From positions 88,201 through 152,200 of the forward strand of contig NZ_VZZK01000004.1 in assembly GCF_008806385.1 (NCBI RefSeq): DNA of 64,000 nt. The letters are read 5' to 3'. This stretch comes from Methylobacterium soli. Its GTDB lineage: Bacteria > Pseudomonadota > Alphaproteobacteria > Rhizobiales > Beijerinckiaceae. A program made the translations under genes and the position numbers. Below are positions 7,597 to 16,798 of the stretch, piece after piece. The number at the start of each line of letters is the position of its first letter. Position 1 is the stretch's first letter. The notes below the pieces were generated by a model. That model did no database searches and had not been told where the DNA came from. It was given only the letters and a program-made list of their open reading frames with translations.

Positions 7597-10500
7597 ATGG
7601 TAGTGGCTGTCGATGATCACGGGCTGCCCTGTAGGAAGCAGTCAGGCAAGGGTTGGGCGCAGGTGGACTTGGCTGGCGAGAGCGGATCGAATTCACGGAA
7701 CGGGGCCCATGCCGACGCCGCGGCGCTTTTTGCCGGCCCCGGCGAGGTCCGTTCGCTCGCCCGGGACCTCGACTGGTCGGCGACCCCCCTCGGGCCAACC
7801 GCAGCTTGGTCACCGGCGCTCCGGACCCTGGCGCGGTCGATCTTCGACTCGCCCTTTCCGATCTGCCTCTGGTCGGGCCCGCATTACGCCCTCATCTACA
7901 ATGATCCTTACCGCAGGATCCTGGCCGCCAAGCACCCCGCGGCCCTCGGGCAACCCGGCTCCAGCGTCTGGGCCGAGATCTGGGAAGAGCTTCAGCCCCA
8001 GTTTGACGGCGTTCGCGCGGGAGGCGATCCGCTCTACTTCGAGGATGCCCCGTTCGTCATGGCGCGGCTCGAAGGCGGCGGCACCGAGACCGCCTGGTTC
8101 AACTACCCGCTGTCCGCCCTGCGCGACGAGGATGGCAGCGTCGCCGCGGTCCTCAACATCACGCCCGAGACGACGGCCCGCGTCGTTCTCGAACGTCGGC
8201 TCACCGAGGAGCAAACGGCTCTGGCGATGAGCGAGGAGCGCCTGCGCCTCGCCGTGAACAACGCGGATGTCGGCCTTTGGGACGTCGATCTGGTCAATGA
8301 CCGGTTGGCGTGGTCCGCCCGCACCAAATCCATGTTCGGCATCTCCGCCGACGTCCCAGTGACCATGGACGACTTCTACGTCGGGCTCCATCCCGACGAC
8401 CGTGAAGCGACCACGGCGGCCTACCTCGCTGCGGCCGATCCGGAGCGCCGGGCCCTCTACGATGTCGAGTATCGAACGGTCGGCAAGGAGGACGGCGCAG
8501 AGCGGTGGGTCGCTGCCAAGGGCCGTGGCGTGTTCGACGCGTCCGGGCGCTGCCTGCGGGTCACCGGGACAGCGCTTGAGATCACAACGCGGAGAGCCGC
8601 GGAAATCCGGCGTGGCCTCCTCGTCGACCTGACCCAGGTCATCCGCGACATGAAGGACCCGGCCGACATCGCGTATGCCACCGCCGCGGTCCTCGGACGT
8701 ACGCTGGGCAGCAGCCGGGTGGGATACGCCGCCATCGACCACGATGCCGAGACGCTTCACGTTGCCCGGGATTGGACGGCGCCGGGCGTGGAAACGCTCG
8801 CGGGTGTCCTGGCGTTGCGGGATTATGGCTCGTTCATCGACAGCCTGAAGCGTGGCGAACTCACCGTCGTCGACGATGTCCGCACCGACGCCCGGACCGC
8901 CGGTCCGGCCGCCGATGCACTCGAACGCAAGAGCGCCCGGACCTTCGTGAATGTGCCTGTCCTGGAACTGGGACGGCTTGTTGCAGTGTTCTTCGTCAAT
9001 CACGGCGAGAAACGGAACTGGAACGAGGGCGACCTTGGACTGATCAGGGAAGTCGCGGACCGCACGCGGACCGCCGTCGAGCGGGCACGCGGCGAGCATG
9101 CCCTCCGGGAAAGCGAGGCGCGGCTGCGCGAGCTGAACGAGACCCTGGAGGTCCAGGTCGAGGCGCGCTCGGCGGAGCGCGACCGGTTGTGGAACCTCTC
9201 CCAGGACATGCTGGCGCGGGCCGACTACACCGGCATGATGTCGGCAGTCAGTCCCGCCTGGACGCAGGTGCTCGGCTGGAGCGAACGCGAGTTGCTCTCA
9301 CGGGGCTACGCGACATTCATGCATCCCGATGACGAGCCTCCGACGCTTGAGGCCATCGGGCGCATGGCGACCACTGGTCGACCCGCCCGCTTCGAGAACC
9401 GCATCGCCACACGGGATGGGGGCTTCAAGCATATCGAATGGACGGTTGCCCCGGAGCGGGACGGCGTCAACTTCATTGCCGTCGGACGTGACCTAAGCGA
9501 CGCCAAGGCGCGCGAGGCGGAGCTCGCGATGGCTCAGGAAGCCTTGCGGCAGTCGCAGAAGATGGAGGCCGTCGGCCAGTTGACCGGGGGCCTCGCGCAC
9601 GACTTCAACAACCTGCTCGCGGGCATCTCCGGCTCCCTGGAACTGATGCAGACGCGGATGAGCCAAGGCCGGTTCAACGACGTGGACCGCTACTTGGCGG
9701 CCGCGCAGGGCGCCTCGAAGCGCGCCGCAGCCCTGACGCATCGCCTGCTCGCGTTCTCGCGGCGCCAGACCCTCGACCCAAAGCCCACCGACGCGAACCG
9801 GTTGGTATCGGGCATACAGGAACTGGTGCAGCGTACGGTTGGCCCGCAGATCCTGATCGAGGTCGTGGGCGCGTCGGGGGCCTGGCCGGCCCTGGTCGAC
9901 CCGTCCCAGCTTGAGAACGCGCTGCTCAATCTCTGCATCAACGCCCGCGACGCGATGCCGGACGGCGGCCGGATCACCATCGAGACCGCCAACAAGTGGC
10001 TCGACGAACGGGCGGCACGTCAGCAGGACATGCCGCCCGGGCAATACCTGACGCTGAGCGTTACCGACACCGGGACGGGCATGCCGCCGGAGGTGATCGA
10101 GCGGGTGTTCGAGCCGTTCTTCACCACCAAGCCGCTCGGCGAGGGTACCGGGCTCGGGTTGTCGATGATCTACGGGTTCGCCCAGCAGTCCGGCGGTCAG
10201 GTGCGGATCTACTCGGAGGTCGGGAAGGGCACGACGGTCTCGATCTACCTGCCGCGCCACTACGGCGAGTTCGACGCGGAGGAGGTCCACGCTCCGCCCG
10301 CGATGCTCCCCCGTGCCGAGCAGGGCGAGACCGTGCTGGTCGTGGACGACGAGCCAACCGTGCGCATGCTGGTCACCGACATCCTGGAGGATCTCGGCTA
10401 CACCGCCATCGAGGCGGGGGACAGCGTCGCCGGCCTGAAGGTCCTGCAGTCCGACGTGCGCATCGACCTTCTCGTGACCGACGTCGGCCTGCCCGGGGGG

Positions 10501-10725
10501 ATGAACGGACGTCAGATGGCTGATGCCGCGCGCGTATCCCGGCCGGCCCTCCAAGTGCTGTTCATCACGGGCTACGCAGAGAACGCGGTGCTGGGGAACG
10601 GGCATCTGGCGCCCGGCATGGCGGTCCTGACCAAGCCGTTCGCCGTCGAGACGATGGCGGCCCGCATCCGCTCGATGATCGAGGCAACGCGCATCGAGCC
10701 CCTCAGGCGGTCGAAGGCTTCGTAG
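7597..10725 (+). CDS. Hybrid sensor histidine kinase (PAS-PAS-GAF-PAS-HisKA-HATPase-REC)
   Basis: About 1042 residues, no membrane segments, so a cytosolic sensor. In order: a PAS-like domain (about 70-170, SPFPICLWSGP), a second PAS (210-335), GAF (340-495), a third PAS (525-640), HisKA with the phospho-His in GGLAHDFNNLLAGI (about 665-730), HATPase with SVTDTGTGMPPE and GTGLGLSMIYGF (775-890), and a C-terminal receiver (910-1030) with VLVVDDEPTVRML, the acceptor in LLVTDVGLPG and a LTKPF lysine. The start is uncertain: an in-frame TTG at 7552 lies in the IS remnant, and family members usually begin nearer the ALFAGPGEVRSL segment (about 7730). The insertion may have altered the promoter and N-terminus. 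Confidence 0.9.
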   Translation: MVVAVDDHGLPCRKQSGKGWAQVDLAGESGSNSRNGAHADAAALFAGPGEVRSLARDLDWSATPLGPTAAWSPALRTLARSIFDSPFPICLWSGPHYALIYNDPYRRILAAKHPAALGQPGSSVWAEIWEELQPQFDGVRAGGDPLYFEDAPFVMARLEGGGTETAWFNYPLSALRDEDGSVAAVLNITPETTARVVLERRLTEEQTALAMSEERLRLAVNNADVGLWDVDLVNDRLAWSARTKSMFGISADVPVTMDDFYVGLHPDDREATTAAYLAAADPERRALYDVEYRTVGKEDGAERWVAAKGRGVFDASGRCLRVTGTALEITTRRAAEIRRGLLVDLTQVIRDMKDPADIAYATAAVLGRTLGSSRVGYAAIDHDAETLHVARDWTAPGVETLAGVLALRDYGSFIDSLKRGELTVVDDVRTDARTAGPAADALERKSARTFVNVPVLELGRLVAVFFVNHGEKRNWNEGDLGLIREVADRTRTAVERARGEHALRESEARLRELNETLEVQVEARSAERDRLWNLSQDMLARADYTGMMSAVSPAWTQVLGWSERELLSRGYATFMHPDDEPPTLEAIGRMATTGRPARFENRIATRDGGFKHIEWTVAPERDGVNFIAVGRDLSDAKAREAELAMAQEALRQSQKMEAVGQLTGGLAHDFNNLLAGISGSLELMQTRMSQGRFNDVDRYLAAAQGASKRAAALTHRLLAFSRRQTLDPKPTDANRLVSGIQELVQRTVGPQILIEVVGASGAWPALVDPSQLENALLNLCINARDAMPDGGRITIETANKWLDERAARQQDMPPGQYLTLSVTDTGTGMPPEVIERVFEPFFTTKPLGEGTGLGLSMIYGFAQQSGGQVRIYSEVGKGTTVSIYLPRHYGEFDAEEVHAPPAMLPRAEQGETVLVVDDEPTVRMLVTDILEDLGYTAIEAGDSVAGLKVLQSDVRIDLLVTDVGLPGGMNGRQMADAARVSRPALQVLFITGYAENAVLGNGHLAPGMAVLTKPFAVETMAARIRSMIEATRIEPLRRSKAS

Positions 10726-10862
10726 CGCCGGACTTACCTGCGGCGGGTTCGTTTGTGTTCACCGGCGTCGGGCTTGGGAGATGCTCTTCGATATCAGTCT
10801 TCCAGGGCGGCAGTTGGAACGGATGATCCGCCTTTTAGCAGGGGATCCAGCCGCGTAACCAG

Positions 10863-10888
10863 GGAACGGCCGGCCCACCCTGAGGATT
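10863..10888 (+). promoter_or_regulatory. GGAAC element upstream of small lysine-rich gene
   Basis: GGAAC at 10863-10867, N17, then GATT. Its distance to the ATG (45 bp between) is exactly the same as the GGAAC-to-ATG distance of the paralogue at 25129-25266. The alphaproteobacterial general-stress sigma factor EcfG recognises GGAAC-N16/17-CGTT; the -10 match here is weak (2 of 4). Confidence 0.3.
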
Positions 10889-10912
10889 GCCCGTCACCCA
10901 CAGGAGTCGAGC

Positions 10913-11059
10913 ATGACCGAGAAGAAGGGCTACGGCAGCGAGACGGCCAAGAAGGCCAACGCCAAGGCGAGCCACGAGGGCAGGTCAAACCCACGCACGT
11001 CTTCCTCGGCCCAGGCCGAGCTCGGCAAGAAGGGCGGCAAGTCCAAGTCCAAGTCCTAG
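10913..11059 (+). CDS. Small lysine/serine-rich hydrophilic protein, paralogue A
   Basis: A 48-residue, strongly basic, hydrophilic protein: MTEKKGYGSETAKKANAK, then ASHEGRSNPRTSSSAQAE and a LGKKGGKSKSKS tail. It has no Cys, Trp or hydrophobic core, so it is likely disordered. A second copy at 25129-25266 (opposite strand) shares 43 of 45 residues, while many third codon positions differ. That pattern indicates selection on the protein. An AGGAG site lies 7 bp before the ATG. Function is unknown; the composition recalls small stress-induced KGG-tailed or hydrophilin-like proteins, which is inference. Confidence 0.8.
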   Translation: MTEKKGYGSETAKKANAKASHEGRSNPRTSSSAQAELGKKGGKSKSKS

Positions 11060-11191
11060 TAATCGAAATCTGACGCTTGATACTCATCGCGAAGGGCAGA
11101 TTCCGACCCTACTCGGACCCTGGAGCTTTTACCTCCCCACGACCGGAGTCGATGGAAGGCGGTCATGGCGGGGCGCGTATAAGCTGAGCCG

Positions 11192-11932
11192 ATGCCCGAC
11201 CTTGCCTTCGCCTTTGCCATCGCGGTTGTCGCTGCGCTCTACTCGGCCGTGGGGCAAGCAGGGGGCACCGGTTACGTCGCGATCATGGGACTTGCCGGCT
11301 TCGCGCCTGAAACGATCAAACCTACCGCCCTGGCGCTCAACATCCTTGTTTCAGTACTGGCCTGCATCCGCTTCTACCGGGCGAGGCTGCTGACGTGGCG
11401 AGCCTGCTATCCGTTCGGGGTCCTGGGCTTACCGTTCTCGCTGCTCGGTGGAGCTCTGCACCTGCCGTCTTCCACCTACCAACCCGTAGTCGGCGCGTTG
11501 CTGCTGGCGGCGGGGTTGCAGATGCTGCGAGGGTCGAGGGCTGGCGTTGATCAGGCGGGCTTGCACCCGCCGCCTTTCGTGCTGGCACTGCTGACAGGAG
11601 GCGTGATCGGGCTGGTTTCCGGGGTAACCGGCGTCGGAGGTGGCATCTTCCTCGCCCCGGCCATCCTGACCCTTGGCTGGGCCGATACAAGGCAAACCGC
11701 TGCAATCTCGGCGACCTTCAACCTCATCAACTCAGCCGCTGCACTCGCGGGCGTATGGGCCACCATGCCCGTGCTGCCAGCGGCCTTACCATTCTGGCTA
11801 GCCTGCGTCGGCGGCGGTGGCATAGTCGGCTCGTGGCTGGGGGCACGTCATCTGCGGCAGCGTACCCTGCGCCTTGTCCTGGCCGCCCTGTTGCTGGCCT
11901 CGGCGGTGCGCATGCTCGCAGCCTCGCTGTAG
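11192..11932 (+). CDS. TauE/SafE-family membrane transporter
   Basis: A 246-residue polytopic inner-membrane protein with about eight hydrophobic segments. It has the family's two repeated halves: a first with AVGQAGGTGYVAIMGLAGF and KPTALALNILVS, a second with SGVTGVGGGIFLAPAILTLG and AAISATFNLINSAAALAG. Family members export sulfite, sulfoacetate or related anions; the substrate here is not determinable. It stands alone between the small lysine-rich gene and the bacteriophytochrome. Confidence 0.88.
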   Translation: MPDLAFAFAIAVVAALYSAVGQAGGTGYVAIMGLAGFAPETIKPTALALNILVSVLACIRFYRARLLTWRACYPFGVLGLPFSLLGGALHLPSSTYQPVVGALLLAAGLQMLRGSRAGVDQAGLHPPPFVLALLTGGVIGLVSGVTGVGGGIFLAPAILTLGWADTRQTAAISATFNLINSAAALAGVWATMPVLPAALPFWLACVGGGGIVGSWLGARHLRQRTLRLVLAALLLASAVRMLAASL

Positions 11933-12070
11933 CTGCGTCGTCCGCTTTAGGTTGCGGTCCGGCTACGGCGTGGCGGATCGCGCGTCGCGTGGATGTGACC
12001 TTTGGGCCCAGGTAAGGAGCCCCAGGCTCGAAGTCCGGTCGTAGGCAGGCATCCGGGCCGATGCTAGACA

Positions 12071-14380
12071 GTGGACGACGGTCGCCGCCAAGCAGGCCGG
12101 GACCGTCGGGAGGGGAATCTGACGTCGGATCAACGAAGCGACGCGACGCCACGGCCCGACCTTACGGCCTGCGATCGCGAGCCCATACACATCGTCGGCA
12201 GCGTTCAGCCCCACGGGTTCCTGCTCACCCTCGACCCCGCCAGTCTCGCCATCGCGCAGGCCAGCGCGAACGCGCCGGGCACCGCGGCCGCCGGGGCCAC
12301 CCTCGACGCCGTCTTCCCCACGCTCGTTCCGGTGGTTCGCCGATACCTCGACGCCCCTCCGGACGAGGACGGCGCCCACTACCTCCGCACCGTGACCCTT
12401 GACGTTGCTGGCGTCTCCCAGGCCTACGAGGTCGCTGCGCACCAGGTCGATGGCCTGGTGGTGTTGGAGATGGAGGAAGCGCCGGACGCCGACGTCGACG
12501 CTGGGCTCGACGCGCTCACCCCGCGGCTGCGCGCCTTCGTCCAGCGTCTTCGCGTCGCACGTTCGGTCGAGGACCTCTGCGCCATCGTCGCGGAGGATAT
12601 CCGGCACGTCACCGGCTTCGACCGGGTCTTGGTCTACCGCTTCGACCGGGACTGGCACGGCACGGTGCTGGCCGAGGACGGCAACGGCGTGCTGCCGTCC
12701 TACCTCGACCTGCGCTTCCCGGCCTCGGACATCCCGGTGCAGGCGCGCGAGCTCTACCGTCGCAACCGCCTGCGGATCATCCCCGACGCCGGCTACGAGC
12801 CGGTGCCGATCCGGCCGTCGCTGACGCCTGCGGGCAAGCCGCTTGACCTCAGCCAGTCGGTCCTGCGCTCGGTCTCGCCGGTGCACGGGGAGTACATGCG
12901 CAACATGGGCACTGGCGCTTCGATGTCGGTCTCGATCATGGTCGACGACGCCCTCTGGGGCCTGGTTTCCTGTCACAACCGCCAGCCGCACCGCGTGCCG
13001 CTCCAGGCCCGCAACGCCTGCGACTTCCTCACCCAGATCTTCGCCTTGCAGGTCTCCGCCCGCGAGCGCGGCGCCCAGGCCGAGCAGCGCCTCGCGCTCG
13101 GGGCGGTGCAGGCGCGGCTCCTCGGCTTCATGGCAGAGGAGGACAGCTTCGTCGACGGGCTCCTCAAGCATCCCGACGACGTCTTGGCGCTCGCCAACGC
13201 CGCGGGCGCTACCATCGTCACCAAGGACCGTTGCCGGTTGATTGGGACCACGCCGGCCGAGCCGGAGGTCCGCCTGCTCCACGACTGGCTCTCGGCGCGG
13301 ACCGACGAGGCCGAGGTGTTCTCGACGGAGGCACTCTCCGAGCTCCTGCCCGACGCCGAGGCCTTCGCCGACAAGGCCAGCGGGCTCCTCGCCATCTCGG
13401 TCTCGAAGAAGTACGCGAGCTACATCCTTTGGTTCAGGCCGGAGGTGGTGCGCACCGTCAAGTGGGGCGGCAACCCGGTGAAGCCGGCCCAGCCCGACCC
13501 GGAAGGCGGCCCCGACCGCCTGCACCCGCGCAAGTCCTTCGAGATCTGGAAGGAGACCGTGAAGGGCCGTTCGCTGCCCTGGTCGGGCCCCGAGGTCGAT
13601 GCGGCCAAGGACCTGCGCAACTCGGTGCTCGGCATCGTGCTGCGCCGTGCCGAGGAGCTCGCGGCGATGAGCGAGGAGCTGCAGCGCTCGAACAGGGAGC
13701 TCGAAGCCTTCTCCTACTCGGTCAGCCACGACCTGCGCGCGCCGTTCCGACACATCGTCGGCTACTCGAACCTTCTGAAGAACCGCGAAGCGGCCAACCT
13801 CTCGGAGAAGGGCCGGCACTACGTCGACACCATCATCGAGGCGGCCTTCTCGGCCGGCACCCTCGTCGACAACCTGCTCTCCTTCTCGCAGATGGGCCGC
13901 AACTCACTGAACCGGGTCACCGGGGACATGAACGCCCTCGTCGAGGAGGTCCGGCGCAAGACGATGCGCGACGTCGCCCCCGAGCGCACGGTGCGTTGGG
14001 AGGTCGGCTCCCTCGGGCGGGCCTACGCCGACCCGTTCATGCTGCGCCTCGTGATCGAGAACCTGCTCTCGAACGCCCTGAAGTACAGCCGCGACCGGTC
14101 CGAGGCGGTCATCGAGGTCGGGCGCCTGCCTCCGAAGGACGGCGAGGCGGTGTTCTTCGTTCGCGACAACGGCGTCGGCTTCGACATGGCCTACGTCGAC
14201 AAGCTGTTCGGGGTGTTCCAGCGCCTGCACCGCGTCGAGGAGTTCGAGGGCACCGGCATCGGGCTCGCGAACGTGCGGCGCATCGTCGAGCGTCACGGCG
14301 GCCGGACCTGGGCCGAGGGCAGGCTCGGCGAGGGCGCGACCTTCCACTTTACGCTGCCCTTGCGGGAGGACGGACACTAA
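12071..14380 (+). CDS. Bacteriophytochrome sensor histidine kinase
   Basis: About 769 residues, a red/far-red photoreceptor kinase. The PAS domain carries the biliverdin-attachment Cys in TACDREPIHIVGSVQPHG (near residue 34). The GAF domain has the chromophore-pocket motif RFPASDIPVQARELY and the conserved His in SVSPVHGEYMRNMG. The PHY domain has the tongue motif HPRKSFEIWKE. HisKA follows with the phospho-His in SVSHDLRAPFRHI (about 560), then HATPase with DNGVGFD and GTGIGLANV. The GTG at 12071 is the upstream-most plausible start and lacks a good ribosome site; a GGGAGGGG stretch precedes a CTG at 12119, so the N-terminus is uncertain. No heme oxygenase gene for biliverdin is in the window. 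Confidence 0.92.
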   Translation: MDDGRRQAGRDRREGNLTSDQRSDATPRPDLTACDREPIHIVGSVQPHGFLLTLDPASLAIAQASANAPGTAAAGATLDAVFPTLVPVVRRYLDAPPDEDGAHYLRTVTLDVAGVSQAYEVAAHQVDGLVVLEMEEAPDADVDAGLDALTPRLRAFVQRLRVARSVEDLCAIVAEDIRHVTGFDRVLVYRFDRDWHGTVLAEDGNGVLPSYLDLRFPASDIPVQARELYRRNRLRIIPDAGYEPVPIRPSLTPAGKPLDLSQSVLRSVSPVHGEYMRNMGTGASMSVSIMVDDALWGLVSCHNRQPHRVPLQARNACDFLTQIFALQVSARERGAQAEQRLALGAVQARLLGFMAEEDSFVDGLLKHPDDVLALANAAGATIVTKDRCRLIGTTPAEPEVRLLHDWLSARTDEAEVFSTEALSELLPDAEAFADKASGLLAISVSKKYASYILWFRPEVVRTVKWGGNPVKPAQPDPEGGPDRLHPRKSFEIWKETVKGRSLPWSGPEVDAAKDLRNSVLGIVLRRAEELAAMSEELQRSNRELEAFSYSVSHDLRAPFRHIVGYSNLLKNREAANLSEKGRHYVDTIIEAAFSAGTLVDNLLSFSQMGRNSLNRVTGDMNALVEEVRRKTMRDVAPERTVRWEVGSLGRAYADPFMLRLVIENLLSNALKYSRDRSEAVIEVGRLPPKDGEAVFFVRDNGVGFDMAYVDKLFGVFQRLHRVEEFEGTGIGLANVRRIVERHGGRTWAEGRLGEGATFHFTLPLREDGH

Positions 14381-14381
14381 G

Positions 14382-14843
14382 ATGGCGAGCCTGAAGCCGA
14401 TCCTCCTCGTCGAGGACAACCCCAACGATATAGAGCTTACGCTCGCCGCGCTGGAGGCGGGCCAGCTCGCCAACGAGATCGTCATCTGCCGCGACGGGGC
14501 CGAGGCGCTCGACTTCATCTACCGTCGCGGCCCACACGAGGGCCGCGCGGTCCAGGACCCGGCCGTGATCCTCCTCGACCTGAAGCTGCCCAAGGTCGAC
14601 GGCCTGGAGGTGCTGGCCGCGGTCAAGGGCGACCCGCGGTCCCGTGGCATCCCCGTCGTGATGCTGACCTCCTCGCGCGAGGAGACCGACGTGGTGCGCT
14701 CCTACGACCTCGGGGTGAACGCCTTCGTGGTCAAGCCCGTTGGATTCGAGGAGTTCTTCGCGGCCATCAAGGAGCTCGGCGTGTTCTGGGCCGTCCTGAA
14801 CGAGCCGCCGCCGCATCGGGGAAGCTGGCCATCGAACGCGTGA
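14382..14843 (+). CDS. Single-domain response regulator (phytochrome partner, Rcp1-like)
   Basis: A 153-residue stand-alone receiver domain without an output domain. It shows the acidic pocket LLVEDNPNDIELTL, the phospho-acceptor Asp in VILLDLKLPKVDG, the switch Thr/Ser region VVMLTSSREE and the lysine in FVVKPVGFEEF. It starts one base after the bacteriophytochrome stop, the arrangement of bacteriophytochrome/Rcp pairs, so it is very likely the phosphate acceptor of that kinase. The next gene starts within its stop codon (GTGA overlap), so the three form one transcript. Confidence 0.93.
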   Translation: MASLKPILLVEDNPNDIELTLAALEAGQLANEIVICRDGAEALDFIYRRGPHEGRAVQDPAVILLDLKLPKVDGLEVLAAVKGDPRSRGIPVVMLTSSREETDVVRSYDLGVNAFVVKPVGFEEFFAAIKELGVFWAVLNEPPPHRGSWPSNA

Positions 14844-16564
14844 CTGACGCCGGCAACCCGATCCGCATCCTCCACCTGGAGGACAGCGACCTCGACGCGG
14901 AACTCATCGAGGCGGAGCTCGACGCGGTGGGCCGTCCCTTCGTGATCGAGCGGGTCATGGACCGGCCCGACTTCATGGCGGCCGCCCAGCCTGGCCGGCA
15001 CGACCTGATCCTCGCGGATTACGTCCTGCCGACCTTCGACGGCATCAGCGCCCACAGCATCGCCCGGGAGCAATGCCCGGACACTCCCTTCGTCTTCGTC
15101 TCGGGCACACTCGGCGAGGAAACGGCTGTCGAGGCGATCAAGAACGGCGCGGTCGACTACGTCACGAAGCAGCGCCTCGACAGGCTCCCTCGTACGGTCC
15201 TGCGGGCCCTCGCCGAGGCGCAGGCGAAGGCCGACAAGCGTGAGGCCGAGGCCGCGCTGCGGGAGCTCAACGAGACGCTGGAGACCCGCATCGTCGAGCG
15301 CACCCGCGAGCTTGCCGAGGCCAACGCGGCCCTGCAGTCGCAGATCGCCGAGCGCGAGCGCGTCGAGGAGGCCCTGCGCCTTGCCCAGAGGCTTGAGGCG
15401 GTCGGGCAATTGACCAGCGGCGTCGCGCACGACTTCAACAACCTCCTCACCGTCATCGCCGGAAATATCGAGTTCCTGGCCCGCGAGGTGGCGACCGAAC
15501 GCTCCCACCGGCGGCTGGCGATGATGAAGGGGGCGGCCGAGCGGGGCGCGAGCCTCACGGCGCAACTCCTCGCCTTCTCGCGCCGCCAAAGGCTGGAACC
15601 CACCCCGGTGAGCCTCAACCAGACGGTCGCCTCGATGCGCGACCTGCTACAGAGCTCCATCGGGGGAGCGGTGCGCATCGAGACGACGCTGCGGGCCGAC
15701 CTCTGGCCGGCACTGGTCGACGCGACCCAGATCGAGCTCGTGATCCTGAACCTCGCCATCAACGCGCGGGACGCCATGGCGGTGGGCGGCTGCCTGACCA
15801 TCGAGACCGCCAACGTCACGGTCACCGGCCCTCAGACGAGGCCCGAGCAGCCTGTACCCGGCGAGTACGTCATGGTGGCGGTCAGCGACACCGGCACGGG
15901 CATGCCGCCCGAGGTCGTGGCACGGGCCTTCGAGCCCTTCTTCACCACCAAGGAGGTCGGCAAGGGCTCGGGCCTCGGCTTGGCGCAGGCCTACGGCTTC
16001 GTGAAGCAAAGCGGGGGCGGCATCCGCATCGACACGGTCGTCGGGGAAGGCACCTCGATCAAGGTTTACCTGCCCCGGTCCGAGAACGTGGCGGATACGG
16101 TCCCGGAGGGTCCGCGTACGGTCGATTGCGCCGCCCAGCACGCCAAGGACAGCCAGTCCTCCGTGTTGGTTGTCGACGACGACAGCGCCGTCCGCGAGGT
16201 CACCACGACCCGCCTTGAGGAGGCCGGGCATGCGGTGCGCGAGGCTGGCTCCGGCCTGGCGGCGTTGGCGGCACTGGAGGCGGACCCGTGCGTCGACCTC
16301 GTGCTCCTCGACTTTGCGATGCCCGGGATGAACGGGGCGGAGGTCGCCACCGAGATCCGCAAGCGCTGGCCCGGGCTGCCGGTGCTGTACGTGACCGGCT
16401 ATGCGGACACCGCCGCTCTGATGCGGGGTGGGGCCGTCGGCCCGGAGGGCATCGTCCTGAAGCCGTTCCGGGACGGCGAGCTGGAGCGCAAGGTCGCCGA
16501 GGCCATCGCCAAGCGGCCGCCGCCCGGCCTGCGCCTCGTTTCGGGCGGACCGCGCGACGCCTGA
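14840..16564 (+). CDS. Hybrid kinase with receivers at both ends (REC-coiled coil-HisKA-HATPase-REC)
   Basis: A 574-residue cytosolic protein. The N-terminal receiver (5-125) has LHLEDSDLDAELIEAEL and the acceptor in LILADYVLPTFDG. A coiled-coil linker (135-195, LETRIVERTRELAEANAAL) leads to HisKA with SGVAHDFNNLLTVIAG, HATPase with VSDTGTGMPPE and GSGLGLAQAYGF, and a C-terminal receiver (440-560) with VLVVDDDSAVREV, LLDFAMPGMNG and LKPFRDGEL. It begins with GTG overlapping the preceding receiver's stop by 4 bp, implying translational coupling. It could take phosphate from the bacteriophytochrome through its N-terminal receiver and relay onward; that flow is inference. It lacks its own input domain. 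Confidence 0.92.
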   Translation: MTDAGNPIRILHLEDSDLDAELIEAELDAVGRPFVIERVMDRPDFMAAAQPGRHDLILADYVLPTFDGISAHSIAREQCPDTPFVFVSGTLGEETAVEAIKNGAVDYVTKQRLDRLPRTVLRALAEAQAKADKREAEAALRELNETLETRIVERTRELAEANAALQSQIAERERVEEALRLAQRLEAVGQLTSGVAHDFNNLLTVIAGNIEFLAREVATERSHRRLAMMKGAAERGASLTAQLLAFSRRQRLEPTPVSLNQTVASMRDLLQSSIGGAVRIETTLRADLWPALVDATQIELVILNLAINARDAMAVGGCLTIETANVTVTGPQTRPEQPVPGEYVMVAVSDTGTGMPPEVVARAFEPFFTTKEVGKGSGLGLAQAYGFVKQSGGGIRIDTVVGEGTSIKVYLPRSENVADTVPEGPRTVDCAAQHAKDSQSSVLVVDDDSAVREVTTTRLEEAGHAVREAGSGLAALAALEADPCVDLVLLDFAMPGMNGAEVATEIRKRWPGLPVLYVTGYADTAALMRGGAVGPEGIVLKPFRDGELERKVAEAIAKRPPPGLRLVSGGPRDA

Positions 16565-16798
16565 AGGCCGTCGACAACGACGCCCAGATACAATCTGTCG
16601 CGGGCGACAGGCGAGACCACGCTGATAGGTCTTGCACGATGCGCCTGCGGCTCGGCCTGCGGTCACGGGGCTTGCCGAGGGACTCCGGTCCTGGTTGGGC
16701 AGCCTTCGTCCGCATCCGGCTGGTGGAAAAGTATCTCATGGGGAGGCCAGGGGGATCGGGTCGTGCGGAAGGACGGCGATACCCCCAAGGGGGACTTC

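Noticed and set aside
11963-13819. Long minus-strand frame opposite the bacteriophytochrome
   Set aside because: Composition dominated by Arg/His/Val-rich antisense sequence; the opposite strand encodes a full photoreceptor.
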